This document shows positions 1 to 7,903 of a stretch of DNA of 45,794 nucleotides, in pieces. The stretch is from Pseudomarimonas arenosa (lineage in GTDB: Bacteria > Pseudomonadota > Gammaproteobacteria > Xanthomonadales > Xanthomonadaceae): the NCBI RefSeq assembly GCF_014841215.1, contig NZ_JACYTR010000035.1, positions 1 to 45,794 on the forward strand. The letters are read 5' to 3'. The translations under genes and the position numbers were made by a program. How positions within the stretch are numbered: the stretch's first letter is position 1; the number at the start of each line of letters is the position of its first letter. The notes under the pieces are model-generated. The model was not told the DNA's origin and made no database searches. It was given only the letters and a program-made list of their open reading frames with translations.

Positions 1-119
1 GAGGGCCGTGCCAGCGCCGAAAGATCGCGAACACTCTGCTATCTCAACACCATCGGTCGAAACTCTCGCCCCGCTTGGAATTGCCGGATCTTTCGGCGCG
101 ACCTCATGAAATATCCGGG
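1..119. repeat. Right part of a TIR-bounded small mobile repeat
   Basis: Bases 1-71 are repeated at 45601-45671 with a single difference (position 39). Bases 102-119 (CCTCATGAAATATCCGGG) are the perfect reverse complement of 45505-45522, so they look like one terminal inverted repeat of an element whose other end is outside the window. The inner part also has a perfect 13-bp inverted repeat, GCGCCGAAAGATC at 14-26 and its complement at 87-99, so the transcript could fold. The element is followed by CTAG at 120-123, which also supplies the TAG stop codon of pldA. The structure suggests a MITE-like, non-autonomous transposable repeat. No protein is encoded. Confidence 0.7.
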
Positions 120-1202
120 CTAGTACCAGGGCAGCAGGGACACGCCCAGACCGACATAGGTTGCGCGATGGTTGTAGTCGATCAGGCTCTCGCCGTAGCC
201 GTCGAACAGCTGAAAATGGCCACGCAGATTACCGACCAGCGGAAAGCTCCAGTCGAGCTGCAGGGCGCCATTCGAGTCGTCCCCGCTGCGCAGGGAATGG
301 CGCAACATCAAGGCGATTTCGTGGTCCTTGCGGCGGTGGACGATGTGCAGGTCACCGCGGCCCATGTAGTTCTCGATGTCCGGGTTGTCGTCGTCGTGCG
401 ATGACTCCGGGATGCGCCACCACGGACGCAACTGCACAACCCAGTTCTCGCGCTCCATGGCGGCCGTGAGCATGAGGCGATCCCAACTGCGTGACAGCGG
501 CAGGCCGCGGCCATTGCTCTGGTGCACGGCACTGAGACCGAACATGCGTCCGCGCCAGCCACCGAAAGGTTGGTCGAAGCCAAATACCAGCATCGCTTCC
601 GGTTCGTAATTGGTTTCGCGGAACGGTCGCGACTTGTCATCGTCATACAGCTGCCAACGCGAGCTTTGGGTGTAGCCGAACCATAGATCGCCGCGATCGT
701 GAATCAGACCTTCGATGAACTTGGTCTTGAAGCTGAGTTGAAACTTGTTCTCGACATTGCGCAGGCCCAGCGACTCGGTCACCGTGTTGGCGGGATTTTC
801 GCTGCGCGGCAACTGGTTGGGATGACTGCTCCAGACCAGGGGCAGCAGGTAAATCGGCTTGTGCGCACGCAGGTTGAAGGTGCCCAGCTTGGCGTGATCG
901 GCCAGTTCCCAGCGTCGATCGAGCAGTGAGGGCGTCAACAGCACTTCGGCGGAGCGGTCGATCGCCTCGACCTTGGCCCAGGGGCTGGGGTCGTTGCGAT
1001 AGATATCCTGTCGGCGTTGCTCGACGTGCCTTTCGTGTTCGGCGGCGGCCAAGCGGTCATAGCAGGCCAGACGCTCTGAATCAGACTGTAGCAGTCGACA
1101 GGCGAGCAAGGCGCTGGGGGATTCGTCGCTGGCGGGAGCAGTCGAGGGCAGCGTGAGCAAGGCCAGCAACAGGGCCAGCCTCGCGTGGATTGAATGATTC
1201 AT
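120..1202 (-). CDS. pldA: Outer membrane phospholipase A (OMPLA)
   Basis: Predicted outer-membrane beta-barrel phospholipase A1/A2, which removes acyl chains from phospholipids that reach the outer leaflet. The start at 1202 gives 360 residues with a signal peptide of about 25 residues; the upstream in-frame ATG at 1238 would put 12 polar residues in front of it. After the signal comes a short periplasmic region with an RLACYDRL motif (about 44-51), common in homologues from this order. The catalytic block HQSNGR..SRSWDRL (227-243) matches E. coli PldA around His142/Ser144; here His227 and Ser229. The residue equivalent to Asn156 is Asp241. The YGESLIDYN block and the aromatic end LLPWY are typical of the barrel C-terminus. 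It is the last gene of an operon after tesA and the DUF1569 gene (32-bp gap). The TAG stop lies in the CTAG flank of the adjacent mobile repeat. Confidence 0.93.
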   Translation of the reverse strand: MNHSIHARLALLLALLTLPSTAPASDESPSALLACRLLQSDSERLACYDRLAAAEHERHVEQRRQDIYRNDPSPWAKVEAIDRSAEVLLTPSLLDRRWELADHAKLGTFNLRAHKPIYLLPLVWSSHPNQLPRSENPANTVTESLGLRNVENKFQLSFKTKFIEGLIHDRGDLWFGYTQSSRWQLYDDDKSRPFRETNYEPEAMLVFGFDQPFGGWRGRMFGLSAVHQSNGRGLPLSRSWDRLMLTAAMERENWVVQLRPWWRIPESSHDDDNPDIENYMGRGDLHIVHRRKDHEIALMLRHSLRSGDDSNGALQLDWSFPLVGNLRGHFQLFDGYGESLIDYNHRATYVGLGVSLLPWY

Positions 1203-1234
1203 GCAGGCAGGCCCGCGGTGTGTAAGGGCAAGGT

Positions 1235-1774
1235 TCAAGCGACCAGCTCGATCTTGGCCGCATGGTCGGCCAGATGCATCAGGTGGGCGCGAAGATAAGA
1301 CTCGCGACCGAGTGGGCCATAGGCGAAGTGCGGATGAAACTCGCCGCTAAAGGCGAGGAAGTCATCCAATGCCTTGTGCAAACGTCGGCAGGCGGCGTGC
1401 AGGTGCTGCATGCTCAAGGCCTCAGCCCCCGGAATAGGCGCTTCCAGGTCGTGATGCATCGCGCCGGCACGCTGAAATGCAGCATTGGCCAGCCGTCCCA
1501 GACTGGACTGAAACCACTCGGGTTTCGGCTCAGGATAACCGGTGAGCGAGAATTCGATGCTTTGAGCAAGATGTTCGATCACCTGTGGCACCGGCCAGGC
1601 GGTCTGACTGTGCACCTCGGTGGCGCTCTGCAGACGGCTGAGCCACGCGCGTGCCGCGCTCATGTCGGGAAACCTGGAAACCGCTGACGGCTGTCCTTGC
1701 AACCACCACAACGGGCCGGCGACCGCGCCGGTCGTCAGCGCGCATGATGCAATCAGCCACCGACGTCGCTTCAT
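1235..1774 (-). CDS. DUF1569 family protein
   Basis: 179 residues. The N-terminus MKRRRWLIASCALTT has a basic cluster followed by a hydrophobic stretch, so it is probably an exported or anchored protein; the arginine run resembles a Tat signal. The body matches my memory of DUF1569 (a DinB-like helical fold): WPVPQVIEHLAQSIEFSLTG (about 60-79), then a block with H, D and P residues (HHDLEAPIPG), and a C-terminal HPHFAYGPL..SYLRAHLMHLADH segment. Conserved histidines could bind a metal, as in DinB-like proteins, but the function is unknown. The start codon overlaps the tesA stop by 4 bp (ATGA), so translation is probably coupled. Its position between a lysophospholipase/thioesterase and a phospholipase suggests, but does not prove, an envelope-lipid role. 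Confidence 0.8.
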   Translation of the reverse strand: MKRRRWLIASCALTTGAVAGPLWWLQGQPSAVSRFPDMSAARAWLSRLQSATEVHSQTAWPVPQVIEHLAQSIEFSLTGYPEPKPEWFQSSLGRLANAAFQRAGAMHHDLEAPIPGAEALSMQHLHAACRRLHKALDDFLAFSGEFHPHFAYGPLGRESYLRAHLMHLADHAAKIELVA

Positions 1775-2475
1775 GGCGTGGCCTGATGTGCGACGGTGCC
1801 GGCTTCCACCTTGGTCATCAGTTCAGATAGCGCCGGCCGGACATGAGCCGCCAGGGCCGGCTGCGCCGCGGCATTCGGATGCAGCTGATCGGGCAGAAAG
1901 GCATCGCGCGACTCAGCCACCGGTTCCAGCAGGAAGGGAAGCAGTGAAACTGCATGTTGCTGGGCTAGCTCATGGTACATGCCGATGAACTGCTGGGTGT
2001 AGTCGGGGCCGTAGTTGGGTGGGATCTGCATGCCAATCAGCAGGACTTCACTGTCGGCACGCTTGGCAGCCTCGATCATGGCAGACAGATTGTTCTTGGC
2101 CAGATCCAATGGCAGCCCGCGCAGACCATCGTTGGCACCCAGTTCGATCACCACGATGTCCGGCCTGTGTTCAGCCAATGCGTTGATGATGCGCGTCTTG
2201 CCGCCGGCCGTTGTCTCGCCGCTGATACTGGCATTGATCACCTCCCAGCCCCGCGCTTTCACATCCGTTTGCAGCAAACTGACCCAGCCTTGTTCACTGG
2301 ATAGGCCAAACGCCGCCGAGAGCGAGTCGCCCATCACCAGAATGCGTTTCGATTGTGCGGCCTGTGCCAGGCTTGAAATCGCCAGCATTGCCAGCACCAT
2401 GACCATTAGCCATGGCGCGATCCGGGATGAGTCGGTCAATCTGTGCGGCGGGATCTTGATTGAGTTACCAAGCAT
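1771..2475 (-). CDS. tesA: Arylesterase / lysophospholipase L1-thioesterase, SGNH hydrolase
   Basis: SGNH/GDSL hydrolase of the TesA family (multifunctional thioesterase I, protease I, lysophospholipase L1), acting in the periplasm. Block I is VMGDSLSAAFG with the nucleophilic Ser, followed by QGWVSLLQ; block III is ELGANDGLRG; the C-terminal catalytic pair is DQLHPNAAAQ (Asp-x-x-His). All four SGNH signature positions are present. A hydrophobic signal (VMVLAMLAISSLAQA) precedes the enzyme. The start is uncertain. ATG at 2475 gives an n-region with arginines, a TTG at 2439 is also possible, and ATG at 2406 leaves no positive charge before the hydrophobic core. It is divergent from the YbbA/YbbP transporter, as in E. 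coli, and first in an operon with the DUF1569 gene and pldA. Confidence 0.92.
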   Translation of the reverse strand: MLGNSIKIPPHRLTDSSRIAPWLMVMVLAMLAISSLAQAAQSKRILVMGDSLSAAFGLSSEQGWVSLLQTDVKARGWEVINASISGETTAGGKTRIINALAEHRPDIVVIELGANDGLRGLPLDLAKNNLSAMIEAAKRADSEVLLIGMQIPPNYGPDYTQQFIGMYHELAQQHAVSLLPFLLEPVAESRDAFLPDQLHPNAAAQPALAAHVRPALSELMTKVEAGTVAHQATP

Positions 2476-2494
2476 GAGTGCAGTTGTGGATCCA

Positions 2495-3208
2495 ATGAAT
2501 AAAGAGGAAATCAGCAGGCCGGGCCTTGAGAGCCGCGGGCCTGCGTCCGCGATGGTGTCATGCCGCGAGGTCAGCAAGCACGTGCCGCTGCCGCATGGTT
2601 CACTCACCATTCTGGACACAGTCAGTCTGACGATCAATGCCGGCGAGGCCGTGGCGATTGTTGGCGCTTCAGGCTCGGGCAAGTCGACCTTGCTGGCCTT
2701 GCTGGCCGGGCTCGACCTGCCCTCGAGTGGCGAGGTCAGTCTCGATGGCCTGATCTTGTCCGCACTGGATGAGGATGGACGTGCCGCGGCGCGGGCTTCC
2801 CGGGTCGGATTCGTATTTCAGAGCTTTCAGCTGCTGCCTTCGCTGACGGCGCTGGAAAATGTCATGTTGCCGCTGGAACTTGCCGGCAATCGCTCGGCGG
2901 AAGTGGAAGCTAAAGAGTTTCTGCAGCGAGTGGGCTTGAGCGAGCGACTGGGACACTACCCGCGTCAGCTGTCTGGCGGCGAGCAGCAGCGCGTAGCGAT
3001 CGCGCGTGCCTTCGCCTGCAAACCGAAGGTGATGTTCGCCGATGAGCCGACCGGCAATCTGGATACCGAGACCGGCCGGGCGGTGGCAGACCTGCTGTTT
3101 GAGCTCAATCAGCACCATGGCACGACACTGATTCTGGTCACCCACGACGAACGCCTGGCGGCGCGCTGCCATCGACAGCTGCGCATGGCGGCGGGGCGGT
3201 TGCTGTGA
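2495..3208 (+). CDS. ybbA: YbbA-type ABC transporter ATPase (LolD/MacB-like family)
   Basis: ATPase subunit of a putative envelope ABC transporter paired with the FtsX-type permease that follows. With this start it is 237 residues. Walker A is GASGSGKST (57-65), the Q-loop glutamine is at 109 ([17 protein letters not shown]), the signature is LSGGEQQ (159-165), Walker B is VMFADEP (179-185) with D-loop NLD, and the switch His is 217. It aligns closely with E. coli YbbA along its length, including [12 protein letters not shown]. Start alternatives are ATG 2474 and ATG 2552; no strong ribosome-binding site decides between them. The stop overlaps the next gene's GTG start by 4 bp (GTGA). The substrate is unknown; the conserved neighbourhood with tesA suggests a lipid or lipoprotein link. 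Confidence 0.93.
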   Translation: MNKEEISRPGLESRGPASAMVSCREVSKHVPLPHGSLTILDTVSLTINAGEAVAIVGASGSGKSTLLALLAGLDLPSSGEVSLDGLILSALDEDGRAAARASRVGFVFQSFQLLPSLTALENVMLPLELAGNRSAEVEAKEFLQRVGLSERLGHYPRQLSGGEQQRVAIARAFACKPKVMFADEPTGNLDTETGRAVADLLFELNQHHGTTLILVTHDERLAARCHRQLRMAAGRLL

Positions 3209-5703
3209 CAGCGCTGCGCATCGCCTGGCGGCTGTTGCGTCGTGATCTGCGCTCGGGCGAGGTGCGCGTGCTGCTGTTCGCCCTGGTGTTGGCGGTGACG
3301 GCGATTTCCAGTGTCGGCTTTCTGACCGATCGGGCGGGGCGTGCGCTGGAATTGCAGGCCAACGCCCTGCTTGGCGGTGACGCGCTGATTCGCGCGGACC
3401 AGCCGATCGCCGATGGGCCGCGTGCACTGGCCGCTGAACTCGGGCTGCGCAGCAGCGAAACACGCAGTTTCCCCAGCATGCTGCGGGTCGGCAGCACGTT
3501 GCGCCTGTCTGATCTGAAGGCAATGAGTGCCGAACATCCTTTGCGCGGCAGCTATCGACTGATCAATCTCGAAGGGCAAGAGGTGATCGAGACCCGGCCG
3601 CCGCCTGCCGGTGAGATCTGGCTGTCGCGCAATGGCGCTGATCGACTTGCGGCCAAGCTGGGTGACCCGGTGGTAGTCGGGGCCAGGACCCTGCGTTTGA
3701 CCGGATTCGTGATCGATGAGCCTGATTCGGCGCTCGATTACTTCAACTTCGCGCCGCGCGCCTTCTTTGCGCTGGAGGAACTGCCGGCTACCGAGTTGGA
3801 GCTGCCCGGCAGCCGCATCACCTATCGTTTCGCTGTTGCTGGCGCGCCCGGCGCGGTCGAGACCTGGGTCGCGGCACAGAAAGACAGCCTTGGGCGTGGC
3901 CAGCGGCTGGAAACCGCCGCCGATGCGCGTCCCGAGATTCGCTCGGCGTTGAACCGGGCCGACCGCTTCCTCGGTCTGGCGGCGATGATTGCGGTCATTC
4001 TGGCCGGTGTGGCCGTGGCGATGGCCAGTCGCCGTCACGTGCAACATCATCTGGATGGCTGTGCTGTGATGCGCTGCATGGGCGCCTCGCAGCGCACGCT
4101 GCTGAGTATCCACGTCGGGGAGCTGGTCTGGCTGGGCCTGCTTGGCTCAGCGCTGGGGCTGGCCCTGGCCTGGCTGTTGCAGTACAGCGTCGGCTCGATG
4201 CTTGAGCAGGTGATGGGGCTGCCGATCCCGGGCGCTGGCTGGCGACCCGCGGTGCACGGTGTGGCAGTGGCCGGTCTGGTGTTGATGAGTTTTGCATTGC
4301 CGCCCTTGATCAGTCTGAGTCGGGTGCCTTCGATGCGAGTGTTGCGCCGCGACATGCCAGCCGGTTCGCCCAGTGCCTGGGCAACCCTGGGGTTGGGTGT
4401 CTCCGGGCTGATCGCCATGTTGTGGTGGCAGGCGGCCGATCTGACCCTGGCCGCCGTCGTGCTGGGCGGCGTGGCCGGCACCTTGCTGGTCTTGGCCGGC
4501 CTTGGTGCCTTGCTGGTTTTGGGCTTGCGTGGATTGCGCAGCCGGGCGCGTGGCGTGTGGCGGTTTGGTCTGGCCTCGCTGGGTCGGCGCTCGGCCGGAA
4601 GCATCGTGCAGATCAGTGCGCTCGGCCTCGGGCTGATGGCGATCCTGTTGTTGACCTTGGTGCGCACAGATCTGATCGCGCGCTGGCAACAGGCCATTCC
4701 AGCGCATGCGCCAAACCGGTTTCTGGTCAATGTGCAGCCTGATCAGCTGGAGGCGGTGAGACAGCGCCTGCGCCAGGCTGGCGTTGAACAGCCTGCGCTG
4801 TATCCGATGGTGCGCGGTCGACTGGTCAGTGTGAATGCTCAGGCCGTATCGGCCGATGACTATGCCGAGGAGGGGCGACGCGCCCGGCGTCTGGCCGAGC
4901 GGGAGTTCAACTTATCGACCATGGCCGAGCTGCGTTCGGACAACGAGGTGGTGGAAGGGCAGTACTGGACCGCGGCCAATCAGGAGCGAGCGCAACTGTC
5001 GGTGGAGCAAGGGCTTGCCACTACGCTGGGATGGAAGCTGGGTGATCGGATCGGATTTGACCTGGCCGGTTCTCGGGTAGAAGGCGAAATCACCAGTCTG
5101 CGCAAGGTCGACTGGGAGAGCTTCCAGCCCAACTTCTTTGTGCTGATGTCGCCCGGCATGCTCGAGGGCTACCCGACCAGCCATATCAGCGCGTTGCGCG
5201 TTCCTGATCAAGGCAAGGCGGTGCTGAATGCGATGCTGACTGAAATGCCCAATATCAGCATGGTCGATATCGACGCCATTCTGCAGCAGGTGCAACGCAC
5301 GGCCGATCAGGTCGCCACGGCCGTGGAATACGTGTTCGCATTCACTCTGATTGCCGGCCTGCTGGTTTTGTTTGCCGCGATCAGTGCCAGTCAGGATGAG
5401 CGGCTGCTCGAAGGCGGGGTGATGCGAGCGTTTGGGGCCAGCCGTCGACAGGTGCGTGCCGCCCAGCTGACTGAGTTTGCTCTGATCGGTGGACTGTCGG
5501 GAAGCATCGGCGCCATCGCTGCCAATGTCATTTCGGGTCTGGTGTCCAGCCAGGTGTTCGACTTGCCCTGGCAGTTCAACGCCTCGGTGGCGAGCGCTGG
5601 CATGGTTGCCGGGACCCTGCTGGTGATGACGGCCGGCCTGTGGGCCACTCGGCGCATCTTGGCCAGCTCGCCAGCGACCACTCTGCGTGCGCTGCAGTCT
5701 TGA
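3205..5703 (+). CDS. ybbP: YbbP-type ABC transporter permease, FtsX family
   Basis: 832-residue membrane subunit of the YbbA/YbbP transporter. It has a first transmembrane segment near residues 24-44, a large periplasmic domain, an FtsX-type block of three or more helices around 255-380, further helices around 395-450, a second periplasmic domain (about 500-690) and a C-terminal FtsX block (about 710-830). Cytoplasmic coupling motifs such as CAVMRCMGASQRT and EGGVMRAFGASRRQ sit in the two FtsX halves, as in E. coli YbbP. The GTG start overlaps the ybbA stop, showing translational coupling. This family usually moves lipids, lipoproteins or peptides, or transmits mechanical signals; the substrate here is unknown. 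Confidence 0.92.
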   Translation: MTALRIAWRLLRRDLRSGEVRVLLFALVLAVTAISSVGFLTDRAGRALELQANALLGGDALIRADQPIADGPRALAAELGLRSSETRSFPSMLRVGSTLRLSDLKAMSAEHPLRGSYRLINLEGQEVIETRPPPAGEIWLSRNGADRLAAKLGDPVVVGARTLRLTGFVIDEPDSALDYFNFAPRAFFALEELPATELELPGSRITYRFAVAGAPGAVETWVAAQKDSLGRGQRLETAADARPEIRSALNRADRFLGLAAMIAVILAGVAVAMASRRHVQHHLDGCAVMRCMGASQRTLLSIHVGELVWLGLLGSALGLALAWLLQYSVGSMLEQVMGLPIPGAGWRPAVHGVAVAGLVLMSFALPPLISLSRVPSMRVLRRDMPAGSPSAWATLGLGVSGLIAMLWWQAADLTLAAVVLGGVAGTLLVLAGLGALLVLGLRGLRSRARGVWRFGLASLGRRSAGSIVQISALGLGLMAILLLTLVRTDLIARWQQAIPAHAPNRFLVNVQPDQLEAVRQRLRQAGVEQPALYPMVRGRLVSVNAQAVSADDYAEEGRRARRLAEREFNLSTMAELRSDNEVVEGQYWTAANQERAQLSVEQGLATTLGWKLGDRIGFDLAGSRVEGEITSLRKVDWESFQPNFFVLMSPGMLEGYPTSHISALRVPDQGKAVLNAMLTEMPNISMVDIDAILQQVQRTADQVATAVEYVFAFTLIAGLLVLFAAISASQDERLLEGGVMRAFGASRRQVRAAQLTEFALIGGLSGSIGAIAANVISGLVSSQVFDLPWQFNASVASAGMVAGTLLVMTAGLWATRRILASSPATTLRALQS

Positions 5704-5776
5704 CGGCGTTTGACTTTGAGCAATCAGCGCGCTGGCTGAGCCGTTAAGCTGTCAGGGTTGGCAACGGAGAAATGCA

Positions 5777-6367
5777 ATGGCAGCTTCCCACGTTCACCGC
5801 AGGCCCTGGTTGCTGCTGCTAGTGGTCGGCCTGTTTGGATCGGCGGTTTCGGCGGATGAGCATGAGCCGGCCAACCCTGGCAGTGCTGACACCGAAGCCT
5901 GTCTGTCCTGTCATGGTTCCGATGGCAGCTCGCTGGCGCCGATCCTCGAGGGACAGGACGAAGCCTATCTGAACCAGCAGATCGCGCGGTTTCGCGACCA
6001 TGCGCGGCAGTCGTTTCCGATGGATGCCCTGACTCAGGGCCTGGACGACAAGACCATTGCGACCCTGAGTCGAGAGCTTGCTTCGCGCCGTTGGCCGTCG
6101 CCGCGGTCGGAGAGTGGTCCCGCTGAACCTGCGGTTGCCGCGACCGATGACATTGACCTTTCCGTCTGTGCCGAATGCCATGGCAAGCGGTTGATGGGGC
6201 GGTCCGGAATTCCGCGGCTGGCCGGTCAGCGCAGCCCCTACCTGATGCAGCAACTCGAGGCGATCGCTGATGAGCGCCGCCCCCACCCGGGCGATGTGGG
6301 TAAGTCACCACCATGGAGCCGCAGCCAGACTCGTGCGCTGGCGCAGGCCTTGGAGATGGAGCTTTAA
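5777..6367 (+). CDS. Diheme c-type cytochrome (c4/c553-like), second domain divergent
   Basis: 196-residue periplasmic cytochrome. A signal peptide (about 1-26, hydrophobic LLLLVVGLFGSAV) is followed by two class I haem-binding domains. Domain 1 has CLSCHG (about 42-47) and a Met in the FPMDALTQGLDD segment that fits the axial ligand, as in cytochrome c4. Domain 2 has CAECHG (about 133-138) followed by GIPRLAGQRSPYLMQQL, but the region where the second axial Met is normally found (ERRPHPGDVGKSPPW) has none, so the second haem may have an altered ligand. A GGAG ribosome-binding site lies 8 bp before the start. It lies 73 bp after ybbP and may be separately transcribed. Confidence 0.85.
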   Translation: MAASHVHRRPWLLLLVVGLFGSAVSADEHEPANPGSADTEACLSCHGSDGSSLAPILEGQDEAYLNQQIARFRDHARQSFPMDALTQGLDDKTIATLSRELASRRWPSPRSESGPAEPAVAATDDIDLSVCAECHGKRLMGRSGIPRLAGQRSPYLMQQLEAIADERRPHPGDVGKSPPWSRSQTRALAQALEMEL

Positions 6368-6374
6368 AACGCTG

Positions 6375-6394
6375 AATTCGGCTGTGGCCGAATT
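6375..6394 (+). terminator. Perfect 8-bp hairpin after the diheme cytochrome gene
   Basis: AATTCGGC and GCCGAATT are separated by a TGTG tetraloop, 8 bp past the cytochrome stop codon. There is no clear T-run on the plus side, so termination would be weak; on the other strand a TTTT follows. It could also be an mRNA 3' stabiliser. Confidence 0.45.
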
Positions 6395-6501
6395 GTCGCA
6401 ATCGGTTGTCATCCCGTGGTCACAGTGTGGCTCCATCACCTGCCATTTCACTGAAACGTCGAGCTGATGTGAAGAAAGTGCAGGGCCAGGCTGTGAACTG
6501 C

Positions 6502-6530
6502 TTCACGTCTGGATTTTGTTGGGATAGACT
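6502..6530 (+). promoter_or_regulatory. Candidate sigma-70 promoter of the cold-shock gene
   Basis: TTCACG (-35, 6502-6507), a 17-bp spacer and TAGACT (-10, 6525-6530). Transcription would start near 6537 and leave a leader of about 140 nt. The hexamers are moderate matches only. Confidence 0.35.
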
Positions 6531-6680
6531 CGATTTCGCTGTGATTGCGGCAGGTCGGGCCTAGCCTGTCCTGGGGGGATTGCGCGGTACCGCAGTGCGG
6601 ATTCGAGCTGTCGCTCAAATGCAATGCAGTGGGGAGTCGCGGGCAACCGCGAATTGCGAACAGTTGCGAGGAGCAGATTC

Positions 6681-6890
6681 ATGTCGGAGCGTCAAATCGG
6701 AACCGTTAAGTGGTTCAACGATGCCAAGGGTTTTGGCTTTATCAGCCGCGAGAACGGTGACGATGTATTCGTACACTTTCGGGCAATTCAAGGAACGGGC
6801 TTTCGCTCTCTGCAGGAGGGGCAGAAGGTGAGCTTCAAGGTTGTGCAGGGCCAGAAAGGCCTGCAGGCCGACGAAGTACAAAAGGTCTGA
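6681..6890 (+). CDS. Cold-shock domain protein, CspA family
   Basis: 69-residue OB-fold RNA/DNA-binding protein. RNP1 is KGFGFI (about 15-20) and RNP2 is VFVHF (about 29-33), inside the usual [15 protein letters not shown] frame. It acts as an RNA chaperone or antiterminator in the cytoplasm. The ATG at 6681 is preceded by a GAGGAG ribosome-binding site (6668-6673); an upstream in-frame ATG at 6624 would add 19 residues without family similarity. It ends with a typical intrinsic terminator, so it is probably monocistronic. Whether it is cold-induced cannot be read from the sequence. Confidence 0.95.
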   Translation: MSERQIGTVKWFNDAKGFGFISRENGDDVFVHFRAIQGTGFRSLQEGQKVSFKVVQGQKGLQADEVQKV

Positions 6891-6939
6891 TTCAAGACAG
6901 CCTGGTCCAAGGCGGCCTGATCGGCCGACGCTGTACTTC

Positions 6940-6970
6940 GAGCCCCAGCCTAGGTTGGGGCTCTTCTTTT
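6940..6970 (+). terminator. Rho-independent terminator of the cold-shock gene
   Basis: GAGCCCCA (6940-6947) pairs with TGGGGCTC (6956-6963) around GCCTAGGT and is followed by TTCTTTT. This is a canonical GC stem with a T-tract, 50 bp past the stop. Confidence 0.9.
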
Positions 6971-7008
6971 CTATGCCGAGAGCGGCAGCGCTTCGGCAAT
7001 GCCAGCAC

Positions 7009-7773
7009 TCAGCGGCCGATCCGCTCATCAACGATGTACTGAGCCGGCAGGCCGCTGATCGAGCCACTGTCCAGGTTGACCACCGGGTGATAGGCGAGAT
7101 CGCCGGTCGGATCGATGATCACGTTCTCGTCGAACTGCAGGTTCTCGGCGTTCAGAACGCCCAGATTGAGGATCGCACCCGCCGCCAGCATTGGCTGACT
7201 GAGATTGACCGCGTTATGCTCAAATCGGCTGTTATGGATGTCGAGGCGACCAAGGTTGATCAGTACGCCGCAGCTGCGACCGAGGTCCTTGACGTGGTTG
7301 TAGGCAAACAAGCTGTTATGAACGGTCAGGTGGCCGTAGTTGAGAACGATGCCGCGCGCGTTCTCGCTGCTCGAATCAGTGATCGACACCTCATCAAGAC
7401 GCAACTCGCCACGATTGCGAATGGCACCGAGACTGCCTTCAGCCAGGGTCAGTCGATGCAGTTGCAAGCGCCCCGTCTCAGTCACTTCCAGCAAGGTCAT
7501 CGAGGCATCGCTGTAGCGACGAATTTCCGCGCCGCGCCCGTCGATTCTCAGTTGGCTGCGGATAGCCGGCAGCCCGAGCCTCTGCTCATCCGTTGATTGC
7601 AGGGTGTAGATGCCGCCCGGATACAGCCGAATGCGATGCGGACCTGGCCGCTGATTCGATTCGTGGATAGCGGCAATCAGTCCGTGAACATCACGGTTTC
7701 CGATCGAGAACTCCTTGGCCGAAGAAGTGGCCGGGAGTGCAAGTAGGCATAGGGTGAGCAGTGGCAAGCGCAT
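7009..7773 (-). CDS. Secreted right-handed beta-helix-like protein of unknown function
   Basis: 254 residues from the ATG at 7773, giving a clear signal peptide (MRLPLLTLCLLALPATSSA). The mature part begins with a segment seen in secreted beta-helix proteins (IAAIHESNQRPGPHRIRLYPGGIYTL), then has short repeated turns alternating hydrophobic and N/G residues (LRIDGRGAEI, LQLHRLTLAEG, LTVHNSLFAYN, LDIHNSRFEHN, LNAENLQFDEN). The spacing of about 22-25 residues fits coils of a parallel beta-helix (pectate-lyase-like/Pmp-like). No catalytic residues are evident. It is likely a surface or periplasmic protein; the N-terminal start at 7812 would add 13 residues before the signal. It is not tightly linked to the gene upstream on the same strand (130-bp gap). 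Confidence 0.75.
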   Translation of the reverse strand: MRLPLLTLCLLALPATSSAKEFSIGNRDVHGLIAAIHESNQRPGPHRIRLYPGGIYTLQSTDEQRLGLPAIRSQLRIDGRGAEIRRYSDASMTLLEVTETGRLQLHRLTLAEGSLGAIRNRGELRLDEVSITDSSSENARGIVLNYGHLTVHNSLFAYNHVKDLGRSCGVLINLGRLDIHNSRFEHNAVNLSQPMLAAGAILNLGVLNAENLQFDENVIIDPTGDLAYHPVVNLDSGSISGLPAQYIVDERIGR

Positions 7774-7903
7774 CAGAGAGCCTCGTTGGCAAGAGCGGCT
7801 CCACCTTGGCAAAGAGGATTAGAGTCAATGCTCTGAGCGCGGCTCCGATTCTGCTTAGGGCGTCACGATTCTACATATCCAGTCGATTCGATTTTTCGTC
7901 GCA

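Larger units (their letters stand above)
6368..6680 (+). other. 313-bp gene-free leader region of the cold-shock gene
   Basis: No gene is seen here. It holds the hairpin at 6375-6394, a small palindrome GTGAACTGCTTCAC (6493-6506), a plausible sigma-70 promoter at 6502-6530 and about 140 bp of likely 5' untranslated leader before cspA. Long leaders are normal for cold-shock genes, where they act as temperature-sensitive RNA structures; no specific cold-box sequence was identified. Confidence 0.5.

Noticed and set aside
2404-2406. ATG at 2406 as tesA start
   Set aside because: It leaves a signal peptide with no positive charge before the hydrophobic core; the ATG at 2475 or a TTG at 2439 is better, though the choice is not settled.
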